A stretch of DNA of 64,000 bases, taken from UBA1535 sp002323775 (GTDB lineage: Bacteria > Bacillota > Clostridia > Tissierellales > Sedimentibacteraceae). Made by a program: the position numbers and the translations under genes. Below are positions 26,697 to 34,214 of this stretch, one piece after another. Position 1 is the first letter of the stretch, and every line of letters begins with the position of its first letter. The stretch covers positions 23,990 to 87,989 of the forward strand of contig DAMAHZ010000005.1 of NCBI GenBank assembly GCA_031993545.1, in the 5' to 3' direction. Below the pieces are notes generated by a model. That model ran no database searches, was not told where the DNA came from, and saw only the letters and a list, made by a program, of their open reading frames with translations.

Positions 26697-27047
26697 CTAT
26701 TTTCTTAGTATCTTCTCCATAGCTTTTCCTTTAGCTAATTCATCAACTAATTTATCCAAATAGCGAATTTTCTGCATTAATTCATCCTCTATTTCTTCTA
26801 CTCGATATCCACAGATAACTCCTTTAATTAGTGATACGTTTGGATTAATTTGAGGTGCTTGCTTAAAGAATGTCTCCATATCCACTTCATTATCTATCTG
26901 CTGCTCTAAAGAATAATCGTCATAACCAGTAAGCCAAAAAATGATTTCATCTACTTCGTGCTTTGTTCTTCCCTTTTTTTCTGCCTTTTGTATATAAAGT
27001 GGATAAATACTGGAGAAAGACATTTTAAAAATTTTTGTGTTCTGCAT
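26697..27047 (-). CDS. DUF2200 family protein
   Basis: A 116-residue protein matching DUF2200 end to end: KIFKMSFSSIYPLYIQKAEK, GRTKHEVDEIIFWLTGYDD, then PQINPNVSLIKGVICGYRVE and EIEDELMQKIRYLDKLVDEL. The family is widespread in Firmicutes and Bacteroidetes and has no known function. The SD AGGAGGATT lies before the ATG. It is convergent with the pirin gene, and its start faces the same direction as the ABC pair downstream of it on this strand. Confidence 0.85.
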   Translation of the reverse strand: MQNTKIFKMSFSSIYPLYIQKAEKKGRTKHEVDEIIFWLTGYDDYSLEQQIDNEVDMETFFKQAPQINPNVSLIKGVICGYRVEEIEDELMQKIRYLDKLVDELAKGKAMEKILRK

Positions 27048-27136
27048 CTTAAAATCCTCCTTTGTTTAAATATATAATTTTATGTAATTTTATCATGCCA
27101 TAAAGCTTTTTTCAAGATAATAAACATTTTAAAAGC

Positions 27137-28144
27137 TTATAATATTCGATATTTTTTTAAGGCAAAGATATTAGCAATATAAAAAATTATAAAAAAGATA
27201 AGCAAACTAAAAATATAAGGGAGTAAGGATTCAATTCCACTTCCGAAAACCAAAACTTCTTTTAGAGCTACACAGCTGTGATACATAGGCATAAGGTATG
27301 CAATCTTTGAAAGACCAAAGGGTAGTGTTTCAACTGGAATAATCCCTGAAAAGAAGATTTGCGGAATGATAACAATAGGGATAAATTGCATAACTTGAAA
27401 CTCATTGTTTGCAAAAATAGAAACAAAAGTTCCTAATGATACAGCAACAAAGGCAAGCAAGAGCATAATGAGAATTGCTAAATATAAAGAGCCTGCAAAT
27501 TCCATTTTAAGTACAAATTTAGTAAATAACACAATAAGGATACTTTGTATACTTGCAAAAAAACCAAATCCCAAGGTGTATCCTAATATCACAGAGTTTT
27601 TACTTATGGGTGTAAGCATTAAGCGTTCTAAAGTTCCATTAGTTCGCTCTCTGACACAAGAAATACCAGAGATTATAAACACAAATAGAAATGAAAGAAG
27701 CCCAATCAATGCGAAGCTTAAATTGTCAAACGGCGACGCATCTGAATTACCATATAAATAGGTAATTTGTTGTTGAATGGTATCTTGCCCATTAAGACCT
27801 TTTAGTGCAGTCATAATCTTTCCGGTTTTCACAGAATCCAACTCAAGCATAGTGATTTTTAGTTGATTGTCTTTTATTGTAATAACAGCATCTGCGTTCT
27901 TATCCTTTAAATATTGGGGTATATCAGATATCGCTGACTCTGACAGGGTCAAAACCTCCTGTTCCTTAAGTTTAGAAGAAATGATTTCCGGAACATCTAC
28001 AAGTGTAACAGATGGTATATAATCACTTTTTCCAAGCAGAAAGTACATCAAGGTCAGCATAAACAAAGGTGCAAATAGTATTAATGCCAAAGAGCGTTTG
28101 TCGTGAAACATTTGTTTTATAATTCTAATGATTAAGCTTATCAT
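27137..28144 (-). CDS. ABC-2 transporter permease
   Basis: A 335-residue membrane protein of the ABC-2/DrrB type. A first membrane helix (ALILFAPLFMLTLMYFLLG) precedes a large extracytoplasmic domain (about 40-150), then come five more helices, including LIGLLSFLFVFIISGISCVR followed by ERTNGTLERLMLTPISKNSV, the conserved coupling segment. It starts two bases after the ATPase stop and so forms one exporter with it. The substrate is unknown; drugs, antimicrobial peptides or lipids are typical. Confidence 0.85.
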   Translation of the reverse strand: MISLIIRIIKQMFHDKRSLALILFAPLFMLTLMYFLLGKSDYIPSVTLVDVPEIISSKLKEQEVLTLSESAISDIPQYLKDKNADAVITIKDNQLKITMLELDSVKTGKIMTALKGLNGQDTIQQQITYLYGNSDASPFDNLSFALIGLLSFLFVFIISGISCVRERTNGTLERLMLTPISKNSVILGYTLGFGFFASIQSILIVLFTKFVLKMEFAGSLYLAILIMLLLAFVAVSLGTFVSIFANNEFQVMQFIPIVIIPQIFFSGIIPVETLPFGLSKIAYLMPMYHSCVALKEVLVFGSGIESLLPYIFSLLIFFIIFYIANIFALKKYRIL

Positions 28145-28146
28145 AT

Positions 28147-28857
28147 TTATTTCTCCTCTGCCATAAAAAACAATTCTTCCAAATTACCATTTGGAGTTTT
28201 GCTTATTAATTTTTCTACGAAATCATATTCAATCAAGCGTCCATGATAAATAAGAGCTGCTTTTTTACAGCGTGATGCTTCATCCATAACATGAGTGGAT
28301 ACGATAATTGTAACACCATTTCTATTGATTTGCTGGAAATTATCCCATATACTTTTTCTCAATACAGGATCAATACCAACCGTTGGTTCATCTAATAGCA
28401 ACAGCTTAGGATTATGTAAAAGCGCAATTGCTAAAGATAGCCTTTTTTTCATTCCTCCAGAATATTGAGATACTAATTTATTCTTATCCTCCTCAAGCTG
28501 TACCAATGCCAACACCTCGTTAGCCCTATGATTCAGTGCTTTTCCACTTAGTCCGTACAGCCTTCCGAAAAACTTTAGGTTGTCAAACCCAGAAATATCC
28601 GTATATAAGGCATTTTCCTGTGGCATAAATCCAATGCTCTTGATTAAATCCCAATTTGGTACTTTGATAGAATCAATTAGGATATTACCTTTATCCGTTT
28701 TTAATGCACCTGTAATAAGACGAATCAGTGTAGTTTTTCCAGCCCCAGACGGACCAAGTAAACATATCATATCTCCGCTTTCCACAGTAAATGACACATC
28801 GGACAATACTATCTTATTTGAAAATTTTTTCATCAAATTTTTTAGCTCTACCTTCAT
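28147..28857 (-). CDS. ABC transporter ATP-binding protein
   Basis: An ATPase with Walker A GPSGAGKTT, Q-loop MPQENALYTDISG, signature YSGGMKKRLSLAIAL, Walker B LLLDEPTVGIDP and switch VSTHVMDEA. I place the start at the ATG at 28857 (MKVELKNLMKKF), because the longer frame's ATG at 28875 overlaps the SD GGAGGA; this gives 236 residues. It pairs with the adjacent ABC-2 permease as a two-gene exporter operon. Confidence 0.88.
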   Translation of the reverse strand: MKVELKNLMKKFSNKIVLSDVSFTVESGDMICLLGPSGAGKTTLIRLITGALKTDKGNILIDSIKVPNWDLIKSIGFMPQENALYTDISGFDNLKFFGRLYGLSGKALNHRANEVLALVQLEEDKNKLVSQYSGGMKKRLSLAIALLHNPKLLLLDEPTVGIDPVLRKSIWDNFQQINRNGVTIIVSTHVMDEASRCKKAALIYHGRLIEYDFVEKLISKTPNGNLEELFFMAEEK

Positions 28858-28875
28858 GCTAAATCCTCCATACAC

Positions 28876-29271
28876 GCTCAGAAATATTGTTTTTGTTCAA
28901 TCGTATTTTGTAATTTTACCACTATGTTAAATCTTATTCAAGAGTAAAATGCGAATGAAATTTGATTAGAACAAGAAGTACAAAATAAATTTATTATAAT
29001 TTAATTAATACACATAATAAATCATATGATAGTGAAATTTAATTAAATTTTCATAATATAGCAAAGTATTTGGCTCTATCACGATACAAATATTTTTTCA
29101 AAATTTCATCTGCTTTGAAATATTAGAATAATTTGTCTCCAAAAGTCAAAATAGAATACTCCAAAGCTGTAAAATAAGTTATTTTAAAAAATTAAAATAA
29201 TATTGATTAATTTAATATTATAATATACACTACAATTATAAAAATAGGAATAATTAACAGGAGGGTCACTA
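28876..29271. other. AT-rich divergent intergenic region, no gene
   Basis: Contains the divergent promoters of the ABC exporter (left) and the RibD-like gene (right). No repeats, RNA genes or coding frames can be supported. Confidence 0.4.
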
Positions 29272-29811
29272 ATGGATAGAAAGGTAATTTTATATATTGC
29301 AATGAGCCTATATGGATATATTGCTGATAATAATGGGGGTGTTTCATGGCTTGAAGGTCATAGCGATAATCCAAATAGTGATAATGGTTATAGCGATTTT
29401 ATTAAGGATATAGACACTATTGTCATGGGAATGACAACATACGAGCAAGTGGTAAATGAATTATCACCAAATAATTGGCCATATCAGGGTATGAATAGCT
29501 ATGTTTTCACGCATAAAACTGTAGAAGATAATAAAAATGCTGAGTTTGTCTCAAGCGATATTGTTGAATTTATAAACAAATTAAAAAATGAAGATGGAAA
29601 GAGCATTTGGATATGCGGTGGAGCCAATATAGTAAATCAACTAATAAAATCAAATTTAATAGATGAGTACCACCTAACAATCATGCCAATAATCTTAGGA
29701 AAAGGTATAAGACTATTTTCAGACACTAATCTAACATCTCTACTAAAAATGAAACAAACGAAAGAAATAAATGGCATCCTTGATGTAATTTATACTCGCA
29801 GAGTAGAATAA
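29272..29811 (+). CDS. RibD C-terminal/dihydrofolate reductase-like protein
   Basis: A 179-residue protein of the RibD_C family: KVILYIAMSLYGYIADNNGG, VSWLEGH, IDTIVMGMTTYEQVV, then IWICGGANIVNQLIKSNLID, EYHLTIMPIILGKGIRLF. The GGAN motif binds NADPH. Stand-alone members (YyaP/YwjB type) are reductases of unknown substrate. The SD GGAGGG is eight bases before the ATG. The gene is followed after 28 bases by the Fe-S selenoprotein candidate and is probably co-transcribed with it. Confidence 0.85.
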   Translation: MDRKVILYIAMSLYGYIADNNGGVSWLEGHSDNPNSDNGYSDFIKDIDTIVMGMTTYEQVVNELSPNNWPYQGMNSYVFTHKTVEDNKNAEFVSSDIVEFINKLKNEDGKSIWICGGANIVNQLIKSNLIDEYHLTIMPIILGKGIRLFSDTNLTSLLKMKQTKEINGILDVIYTRRVE

Positions 29812-29839
29812 AAATATTGAATAAGTATGGAGGAATACA

Positions 29840-30130
29840 ATGAAAGAAGAAATAATAAAAGAATCCTGCTGAACAAGTGAACAAAGCCCTGCTCGTGAAG
29901 CAGAGCGTAAAGAATTTCATGGGGAATATATATGTTACTGCAATAAAGTAACAGAGCAACAAATTATAGACGCCATAATCAAAGGCGGAGCAAAAAACAT
30001 GAAAGACATTATTAAACTAACAGGAGCGATGAAAAACCCTAATTGTGCAGTAAACAATCCTAAAGGTAAGTGCTGTGGGAGTGATATACAAGCGGTTATT
30101 GATATGGTGTTGATAGGTAAAGAATATTAA
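29840..30130 (+). CDS. BFD-like [2Fe-2S] protein with in-frame UGA: candidate selenoprotein
   Basis: If the TGA at 29870-29872 is read as selenocysteine, the frame gives 96 residues: M-K-E-E-I-I-K-E-S-C10-U11-T, then a BFD-like domain with EYICYCNKVTEQQIIDAIIK, GGAKNMKDIIKLTGAMKNPN, C69, and PKGKCCGSDI. Cys 32, 34, 69 and 78/79 fit an [2Fe-2S] site. Support for recoding: GGAGG six bases before the ATG, only ten codons before the UGA, an intact downstream frame of 85 codons, placement next to a Cys (a CU redox pair), and a hairpin with the right distance for a bacterial SECIS. The alternative is a recent nonsense mutation. Standard gene callers would miss or truncate it. Confidence 0.65.
29886..29906 (+). 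promoter_or_regulatory. Candidate bacterial SECIS hairpin
   Basis: Directly after the UGA, GC-C-CTGCT pairs with AGCAG-A-GC around the 5-base loop CGTGA, whose second base is G. The loop begins 21 bases after the UGA, within the range known for bacterial SECIS elements read by SelB. Confidence 0.5.
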
Positions 30131-30354
30131 GGAAATTTAAAAAATAAAAATTTGAAAGGTGATTTATCATACTAAAGCTAGATGAATTTAAAAAAGATTA
30201 AAAAAGATTTATGGGTTTAATAATAACAACTGACAAAAATGTTGAAACTTGTAAATTTTTGTGATATTATATGAGTAAAGATAAGAAACAGACTCTTTTT
30301 TTATTAATGCAAAATAGACTGAAAAGAATAGCTTATCATAATAACTTAATAAAC

Positions 30355-30417
30355 TGACCGTAATTTCTTAGACACATTAACGCAAGTTAAATCTAAAAAA
30401 TTACGGTTTTTTGTATA
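30355..30417. terminator. Hairpin terminator between the Fe-S gene and the CRISPR region
   Basis: ACCGTAATTTCTTAGA pairs with TCTAAAAAATTACGGT with one mismatch, followed by a T run on the plus strand. It ends plus-strand transcription and also lies just after the minus-strand crRNA-like unit. Confidence 0.7.
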
Positions 30418-30436
30418 ACTTTAATTATTATAAGAG

Positions 30437-30558
30437 ATATTTGTTCCAATATGGAGCTATTAAAAAAAACTTTTATAATTTTATAAATTTTTATGGCATT
30501 ATTCAAATTCCAATATGGTGATATTAAAATTAATAGCATAGATATATTTACTATTATA
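30437..30558 (-). ncRNA. crRNA-like RNA: degenerate repeat, 34-nt spacer, degenerate repeat (CreA/CreR-like)
   Basis: On the minus strand, 30530-30501 matches the array repeat at 22 of 30 positions, with the last 19 bases, ACCATATTGGAATTTGAAT, identical. This includes the ATTTGAAT handle that Cas6 would leave. A 34-nt spacer follows (30500-30467), then a weaker repeat (30466-30437) keeping the core CCATATTGGAA. The repeat-to-repeat distance of 64 equals one array unit. An extended -10 promoter, TGCTATAAT with its hexamer at 30558-30553, stands about 15 bases before the first repeat after the expected start. It is isolated from the array by nine kb and opposite in strand. Such units are known as antitoxin RNAs (CreA) or cas autorepressors (CreR); the role here is inferred from a matching target nearby. 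Confidence 0.75.
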
Positions 30559-30634
30559 GCATAGATTATCAGTTAATGCAAAATTGTTTAACATTTGATA
30601 TATGACTATACGACAAATAAACTATTTATTAATA

Positions 30635-30671
30635 CCAAATGTAATAAAAATTTATAAATATATAAATAAAT
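30635..30671 (+). promoter_or_regulatory. Partial protospacer of the crRNA-like RNA, with CCA at its 5' side
   Basis: The plus strand at 30638-30671 equals the 34-nt spacer at 26 positions: bases 1-4, 7-21 (15 in a row), 24-29 and 34. Bases 30635-30637 are CCA, a PAM used by some type I-B systems. The site ends one base before the -35 element of the next feature. Partial pairing is expected to allow binding without Cas3 cleavage. The sequence is AT-rich, so chance similarity must be tested. Confidence 0.6.
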
Positions 30672-30672
30672 A

Positions 30673-30700
30673 TTGACATAAAGAAAATATGTTATATAAT
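30673..30700 (+). promoter_or_regulatory. Strong sigma-A promoter reading toward cas6
   Basis: TTGACA (30673-30678), 16 bases, TATAAT (30695-30700): both hexamers are perfect. No terminator separates it from cas6, 420 bases downstream. It adjoins the partial protospacer and is thus the likely target of crRNA-guided repression. Confidence 0.7.
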
Positions 30701-30752
30701 ATAAAATATAAATGGTAAAAATTATAAATATATTCTGAAAGGAAATAGTTAA

Positions 30753-30957
30753 ATGGCACATTACACACAAGATTTTAAGAGAAAAGTGAATAAAGCAATT
30801 AACCATATGTAATACAAAAATTAATGAAAGTGTGAAACAAGAGAATTACTTTGATTTAAAAAGACGTATAAAAGATTTAGAAAGTTACATAATGGAGCTA
30901 GAAAGCGACAAGGAAACACTAAGAAAAACTGTTGTTATTCTCACAAAAAACAATTAA
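30753..30957 (+). pseudogene. Decayed IS3-family OrfA transposase remnant
   Basis: A 19-codon frame with an SD reads MAHYTQDFKRKVNKAINHM, resembling the start of IS3-type OrfA proteins. A second frame then encodes a leucine-zipper-like stretch, DLKRRIKDLESYIMELESD and KETLRKTVVILTKNN, the usual OrfA C-terminus before the frameshift to OrfB. The central HTH is deleted and OrfB is absent. It lies between the strong promoter and cas6. An alternative is that the 19-codon frame is a tiny toxin or leader peptide, but the IS3 resemblance makes relic status more likely. Confidence 0.5.
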
Positions 30958-31062
30958 AAAGTAAATTGTGAATATATGAAAACATATGAAAACCATAAAA
31001 TCTATTGAAATTAAAGTATTTAAAATTAAATATTCAAGATTATAAAAACAGCTTAAATTCAA

Positions 31063-31089
31063 TTGATAGTTATTTCATATATTTATAAT
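31063..31089 (+). promoter_or_regulatory. Possible proximal cas promoter
   Basis: TTGATA (31063) and TATAAT (31084) are 15 bases apart, slightly short, and lie 31 bases before the cas6 ATG. It may supplement the stronger promoter at 30673. Confidence 0.4.
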
Positions 31090-31119
31090 ATAAATTTTTT
31101 TAGCAAAGGGGGTGAAAAT

Positions 31120-31872
31120 ATGCGCTTTTACTTAGAAGTTGAGGTAGAAAAAAATGAATTGCCAATTGAAATTAGAAGAGTGGTATTATCAATGCTAAAA
31201 TCATCTTTAGAAAGTGCTGCAGATGGAAGATTTTATAACAAATATTATGAAGGAAATAATCCTATAAAAAAGGATTTTACATTTTCTGTATATATGAAAG
31301 GAGCAGTTTTTGCAAAGGGGAAAATTGAATTATCAGCAAAAACATTTAAAATATACTTTTCTGCTGATGATAAGAATAAAACAGGCTTGATTTTAATGAA
31401 TTCGTTTTTAATGAAAAAAAATAAAAAGTTTCCATTAGAAAATAGTAATAGTTTAAAAATTAAAAATGTTGTTCAAATTAATCAAGATTTGATTTTTAAT
31501 TCTGAAATAACTGTCAGAACATTTGCAGGATCTTCAATTGTAGCTAGAGAGCATAATAGGGAAAGCAATAAGGACAGATATTTTACAATTGAAGATAAGG
31601 CTTACAATGAAAAGCTTACAGATGTTATAAGGGTACAAGCTAGGTTAGCGGGGTTTTGTGAGGAAGATGTTTTAAATATAAACATAAGAGCTTTGGAAGA
31701 TTGTAAAAAAGTTCTTGTGAAGCATTATGGAAGCTTTATTGATTGCACCGTTGGCTCGTTTTTAATTAGTGCCAATCCCGACATATTGCAATATTTTTAT
31801 GATGCCGGAATAGGATCAAGATCAAGCAGTGGCTTTGGTATGTTAAATCTTATTTCTCAATCACATAACTGA
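31120..31872 (+). CDS. cas6: CRISPR-associated endoribonuclease Cas6
   Basis: A 250-residue Cas6 that cuts the pre-crRNA inside each repeat and leaves an 8-nt 5' handle. The N-terminus MRFYLEVEVEKNELPIEIRR is the first ferredoxin-like strand, and the C-terminal glycine-rich loop GIGSRSSSGFGMLNLI is the family hallmark. I start at the ATG at 31120, because GGGGGTG lies five bases upstream; a longer TTG frame at 31063 overlaps the -35 region. It is the first gene of the operon, and cas8b follows after 30 bases. Cas6 would also process the crRNA-like RNA at 30,437, whose first repeat keeps the handle sequence. Confidence 0.92.
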   Translation: MRFYLEVEVEKNELPIEIRRVVLSMLKSSLESAADGRFYNKYYEGNNPIKKDFTFSVYMKGAVFAKGKIELSAKTFKIYFSADDKNKTGLILMNSFLMKKNKKFPLENSNSLKIKNVVQINQDLIFNSEITVRTFAGSSIVAREHNRESNKDRYFTIEDKAYNEKLTDVIRVQARLAGFCEEDVLNINIRALEDCKKVLVKHYGSFIDCTVGSFLISANPDILQYFYDAGIGSRSSSGFGMLNLISQSHN

Positions 31873-31902
31873 TAATAATCTTGTTAGAGAGGAGGAACTT
31901 AA

Positions 31903-33312
31903 ATGAAAACAGTATTGGAAAATGAAAGTCTTGATGTTAAACTGGAGCCGTCAGATTGGCGATATAGTGCAGCCGTTTTAGGCTTGGTAAGATATTTTAG
32001 GCATTATGAGGATTTAGGGGAAAATATAGAGTATGAACAAAAAAACGATTATATAAAGTACAAGCAATCTGATATAACAGAAGAAAGATATCTGAAGTTT
32101 GCCGAAAGTCATTATAAGGGCGAATTTCATCATGTGATTATCGAAAGGATACTTTCTGATGATGAAATTTCAGAAGAACAGACAAAACTGGTAAATGAAA
32201 AACTAACAGCAAATAAAATCATGAAAGAGATATTTGGAAAAATGAAATTTGATGGAAATAATAAAGTGCAAATACTTGATTTAATAAATGAAAATCGAAG
32301 CTCAATTATTAAAGAGACCTTCAGAAACAAATCAAATATGTACAAAAATTATTGTAATCCTAATTTGCTGTTAGGGCAGAAACACGACGAGTGCTGCAGG
32401 CTTAATGGATATTATGTAGATGCCGGGAAAAAAGGAAAATCGATAGCATATAACTTTAATCCTAACACTCATATTACTAATGATGAAGATATATTTGACT
32501 TTATACCCTTTGCTTTTACAGAAGGAAGAGAAGCTTTTTTCATAAATGATAACTCTAGCATAGAAAATTTGTTGTATTCAAATGATATGCTGAGCTTTAA
32601 CGTTTCGCATGCTATTGAAACAAAAAGCGGTCAAAAGGATGTCCGAAGGATATTGTTTGCGGGGATAATTGAATCAACAGATTTTATAGATTTTGATGTT
32701 GAGGTTATTATTAAAAATAGGGATGTCGAATACTTTGAAACATTGTATATAAGGAAAAGAGCTATTGAGATATTGAAAAAAGTACGAGATTATAACGTGT
32801 TTTGTTTTTCGTATAAGGTTAATGAAAATTACTATATAAATATTGGCAATGAAGTAGTTAATTATATTTTAAATAATCTTTTGCTTGATAAATACATTGA
32901 AATGTTTTTAAAATTAGATGACAATAGCTATTTAAAAAGCAACTTTATTGCTTATTTAATAAATCAATTTATAAATATTAATATGCTAATTAAAAATAAA
33001 AAGGGAAAAGGAGGCGGTACAATGAACAAATCAATGTACACAGCATTAAAATCTGCAGAAAAAGTTGCAGATTCAATAGAAACAAATAAACTAAAAAGTT
33101 ATAGACAGAAATTAACAAGTGCTATTGTTTTTAAGGACTATGATAGGGCTTGTCAGATATTATTGCAGCTATCAAATTTTTCAGGAGTCAGCTTTGAATT
33201 TGTATATGATTTATATGAAGATTTTGAAGAAAATAAAGAAGTAGCATATACCTTTATAAATGCTTTGAGAAAAGAACAGGGGAAAGTGGAAGGAGATAAA
33301 ACAAATGAGTAG
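31903..33312 (+). CDS. cas8b: Type I-B large subunit Cas8b (Cas8b1/Cst1-like)
   Basis: A 469-residue large subunit of Cascade, which reads the PAM and positions Cas3. It begins EPSDWRYSAAVLGLVRYFRH, typical of the Cst1 branch (Tneap subtype of I-B), and has a cysteine region, NYCNPNLLLGQKHDECCRLN, corresponding to the reduced CxxC-CxxC zinc finger of that branch. The last hundred residues are helical and form the Cas11-like domain, which also has its own start site (see 33022). The SD GAGGAGG precedes the ATG. Its 3' end overlaps cas7 by eight bases. Confidence 0.87.
   Translation: MKTVLENESLDVKLEPSDWRYSAAVLGLVRYFRHYEDLGENIEYEQKNDYIKYKQSDITEERYLKFAESHYKGEFHHVIIERILSDDEISEEQTKLVNEKLTANKIMKEIFGKMKFDGNNKVQILDLINENRSSIIKETFRNKSNMYKNYCNPNLLLGQKHDECCRLNGYYVDAGKKGKSIAYNFNPNTHITNDEDIFDFIPFAFTEGREAFFINDNSSIENLLYSNDMLSFNVSHAIETKSGQKDVRRILFAGIIESTDFIDFDVEVIIKNRDVEYFETLYIRKRAIEILKKVRDYNVFCFSYKVNENYYINIGNEVVNYILNNLLLDKYIEMFLKLDDNSYLKSNFIAYLINQFININMLIKNKKGKGGGTMNKSMYTALKSAEKVADSIETNKLKSYRQKLTSAIVFKDYDRACQILLQLSNFSGVSFEFVYDLYEDFEENKEVAYTFINALRKEQGKVEGDKTNE
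33022..33312 (+). CDS. cas11b: Internal in-frame start in cas8b: Cas11b small subunit
   Basis: Inside cas8b, and in its frame, AAAGGAGG (33007-33014) stands seven bases before an ATG at 33022, giving a 96-residue helical protein starting MNKSMYTALKSAEKVADSIE. Type I-B, I-C and I-D systems are known to make their small subunit from such an internal start. The perfect SD in mid-gene, coding for the odd KGKGGGTM linker, strongly suggests selection for translation initiation. Several copies would line the crRNA-target duplex in Cascade. Confidence 0.75.
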   Translation: MNKSMYTALKSAEKVADSIETNKLKSYRQKLTSAIVFKDYDRACQILLQLSNFSGVSFEFVYDLYEDFEENKEVAYTFINALRKEQGKVEGDKTNE

Positions 33313-34192
33313 AAAAAATTCAGTAACATTGACAGTTGTAGCAAATATGACTTCTAATTATTCTGAGGGATTAGGAAACATCGCAAGTGTGCAAAAAGTA
33401 TATACAAAGGGACGTGTACATGCTATGAGAAGCAGAGAGAGCATGAAAAATGCACTTATGGTATCTAGTGGCATGTATGATGATTTGCAAACAAAAGTAG
33501 ATGGTGCAACGCAAAAAATGGTTGACAAAGATGTTAATGCAGCAACATGCAGAGCTTTAGAAGGCGGATATATGAGTACGGGGAAAATAACATACATAAG
33601 AAAAAGCTCCTTCTATATGACAGATGCTATTGCTTGTGAAAGCTTTGTAAATGAAACAAGATTTCACAATAATTTGTATTTAGCTACAAACTATGCTAAT
33701 GCTAACAATATTAATCTTCAAGAAAATGCAAAAGCAACAGGCTTAATGCCGTATCAATACGAGTATGACAAGTCATTAAAGATATACAGCATAACTATAG
33801 ATTTAGATATGATTGGAAAGGATGAAAATTTTGAAGCTCAAGCTTCAACTGAGGAAAAAATATATAGAGTAAATGCTATATTAAGTGCTGTTGAAAATTT
33901 GAGCCTTACAGTAAAGGGAAATTTAGATAATGCTGAACCAATATTTGTAGTTGGAGGTTTCTCTGATAGAAAAACTCACTATTTTGAAAATGTTGTTGAA
34001 GTAAAGGGTAACAAGCTGCTGATATCACCGGATTTAAAAGATAGATTAAGTAAAGGATATAATTGCGGAGTTTTAAAATCTGGAATTTTTTCAAATGAAA
34101 ATGAAATTCAAAATGAAATGAAAGCAAGTAGCATAGCCAAATTCTTTGATAATTTGAGAAAAGAAGTGACTGAATATTTTGCCAATAATTAA
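33305..34192 (+). CDS. cas7: Cascade backbone Cas7 (Cst2/DevR)
   Basis: A 295-residue RRM-like backbone protein that coats the crRNA. SVTLTVVANMTSNYSEGLGN followed by IASVQKVYTKGRVHAMRSRE is the hallmark start of the Cst2/DevR family, with a Cas7-type SREAMK-like turn, and PIFVVGGFSDRKTHYFENVV is the conserved C-terminal block. The start overlaps cas8b by eight bases, with SD GGAG inside cas8b. The DevR-type Cas7 together with Cst1-like Cas8 and Cas5t-like Cas5 defines the Tneap form of subtype I-B. Confidence 0.92.
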   Translation: MSRKNSVTLTVVANMTSNYSEGLGNIASVQKVYTKGRVHAMRSRESMKNALMVSSGMYDDLQTKVDGATQKMVDKDVNAATCRALEGGYMSTGKITYIRKSSFYMTDAIACESFVNETRFHNNLYLATNYANANNINLQENAKATGLMPYQYEYDKSLKIYSITIDLDMIGKDENFEAQASTEEKIYRVNAILSAVENLSLTVKGNLDNAEPIFVVGGFSDRKTHYFENVVEVKGNKLLISPDLKDRLSKGYNCGVLKSGIFSNENEIQNEMKASSIAKFFDNLRKEVTEYFANN

Positions 34193-34214
34193 TTTTAGGA
34201 AGTGGGAAAAAAGT

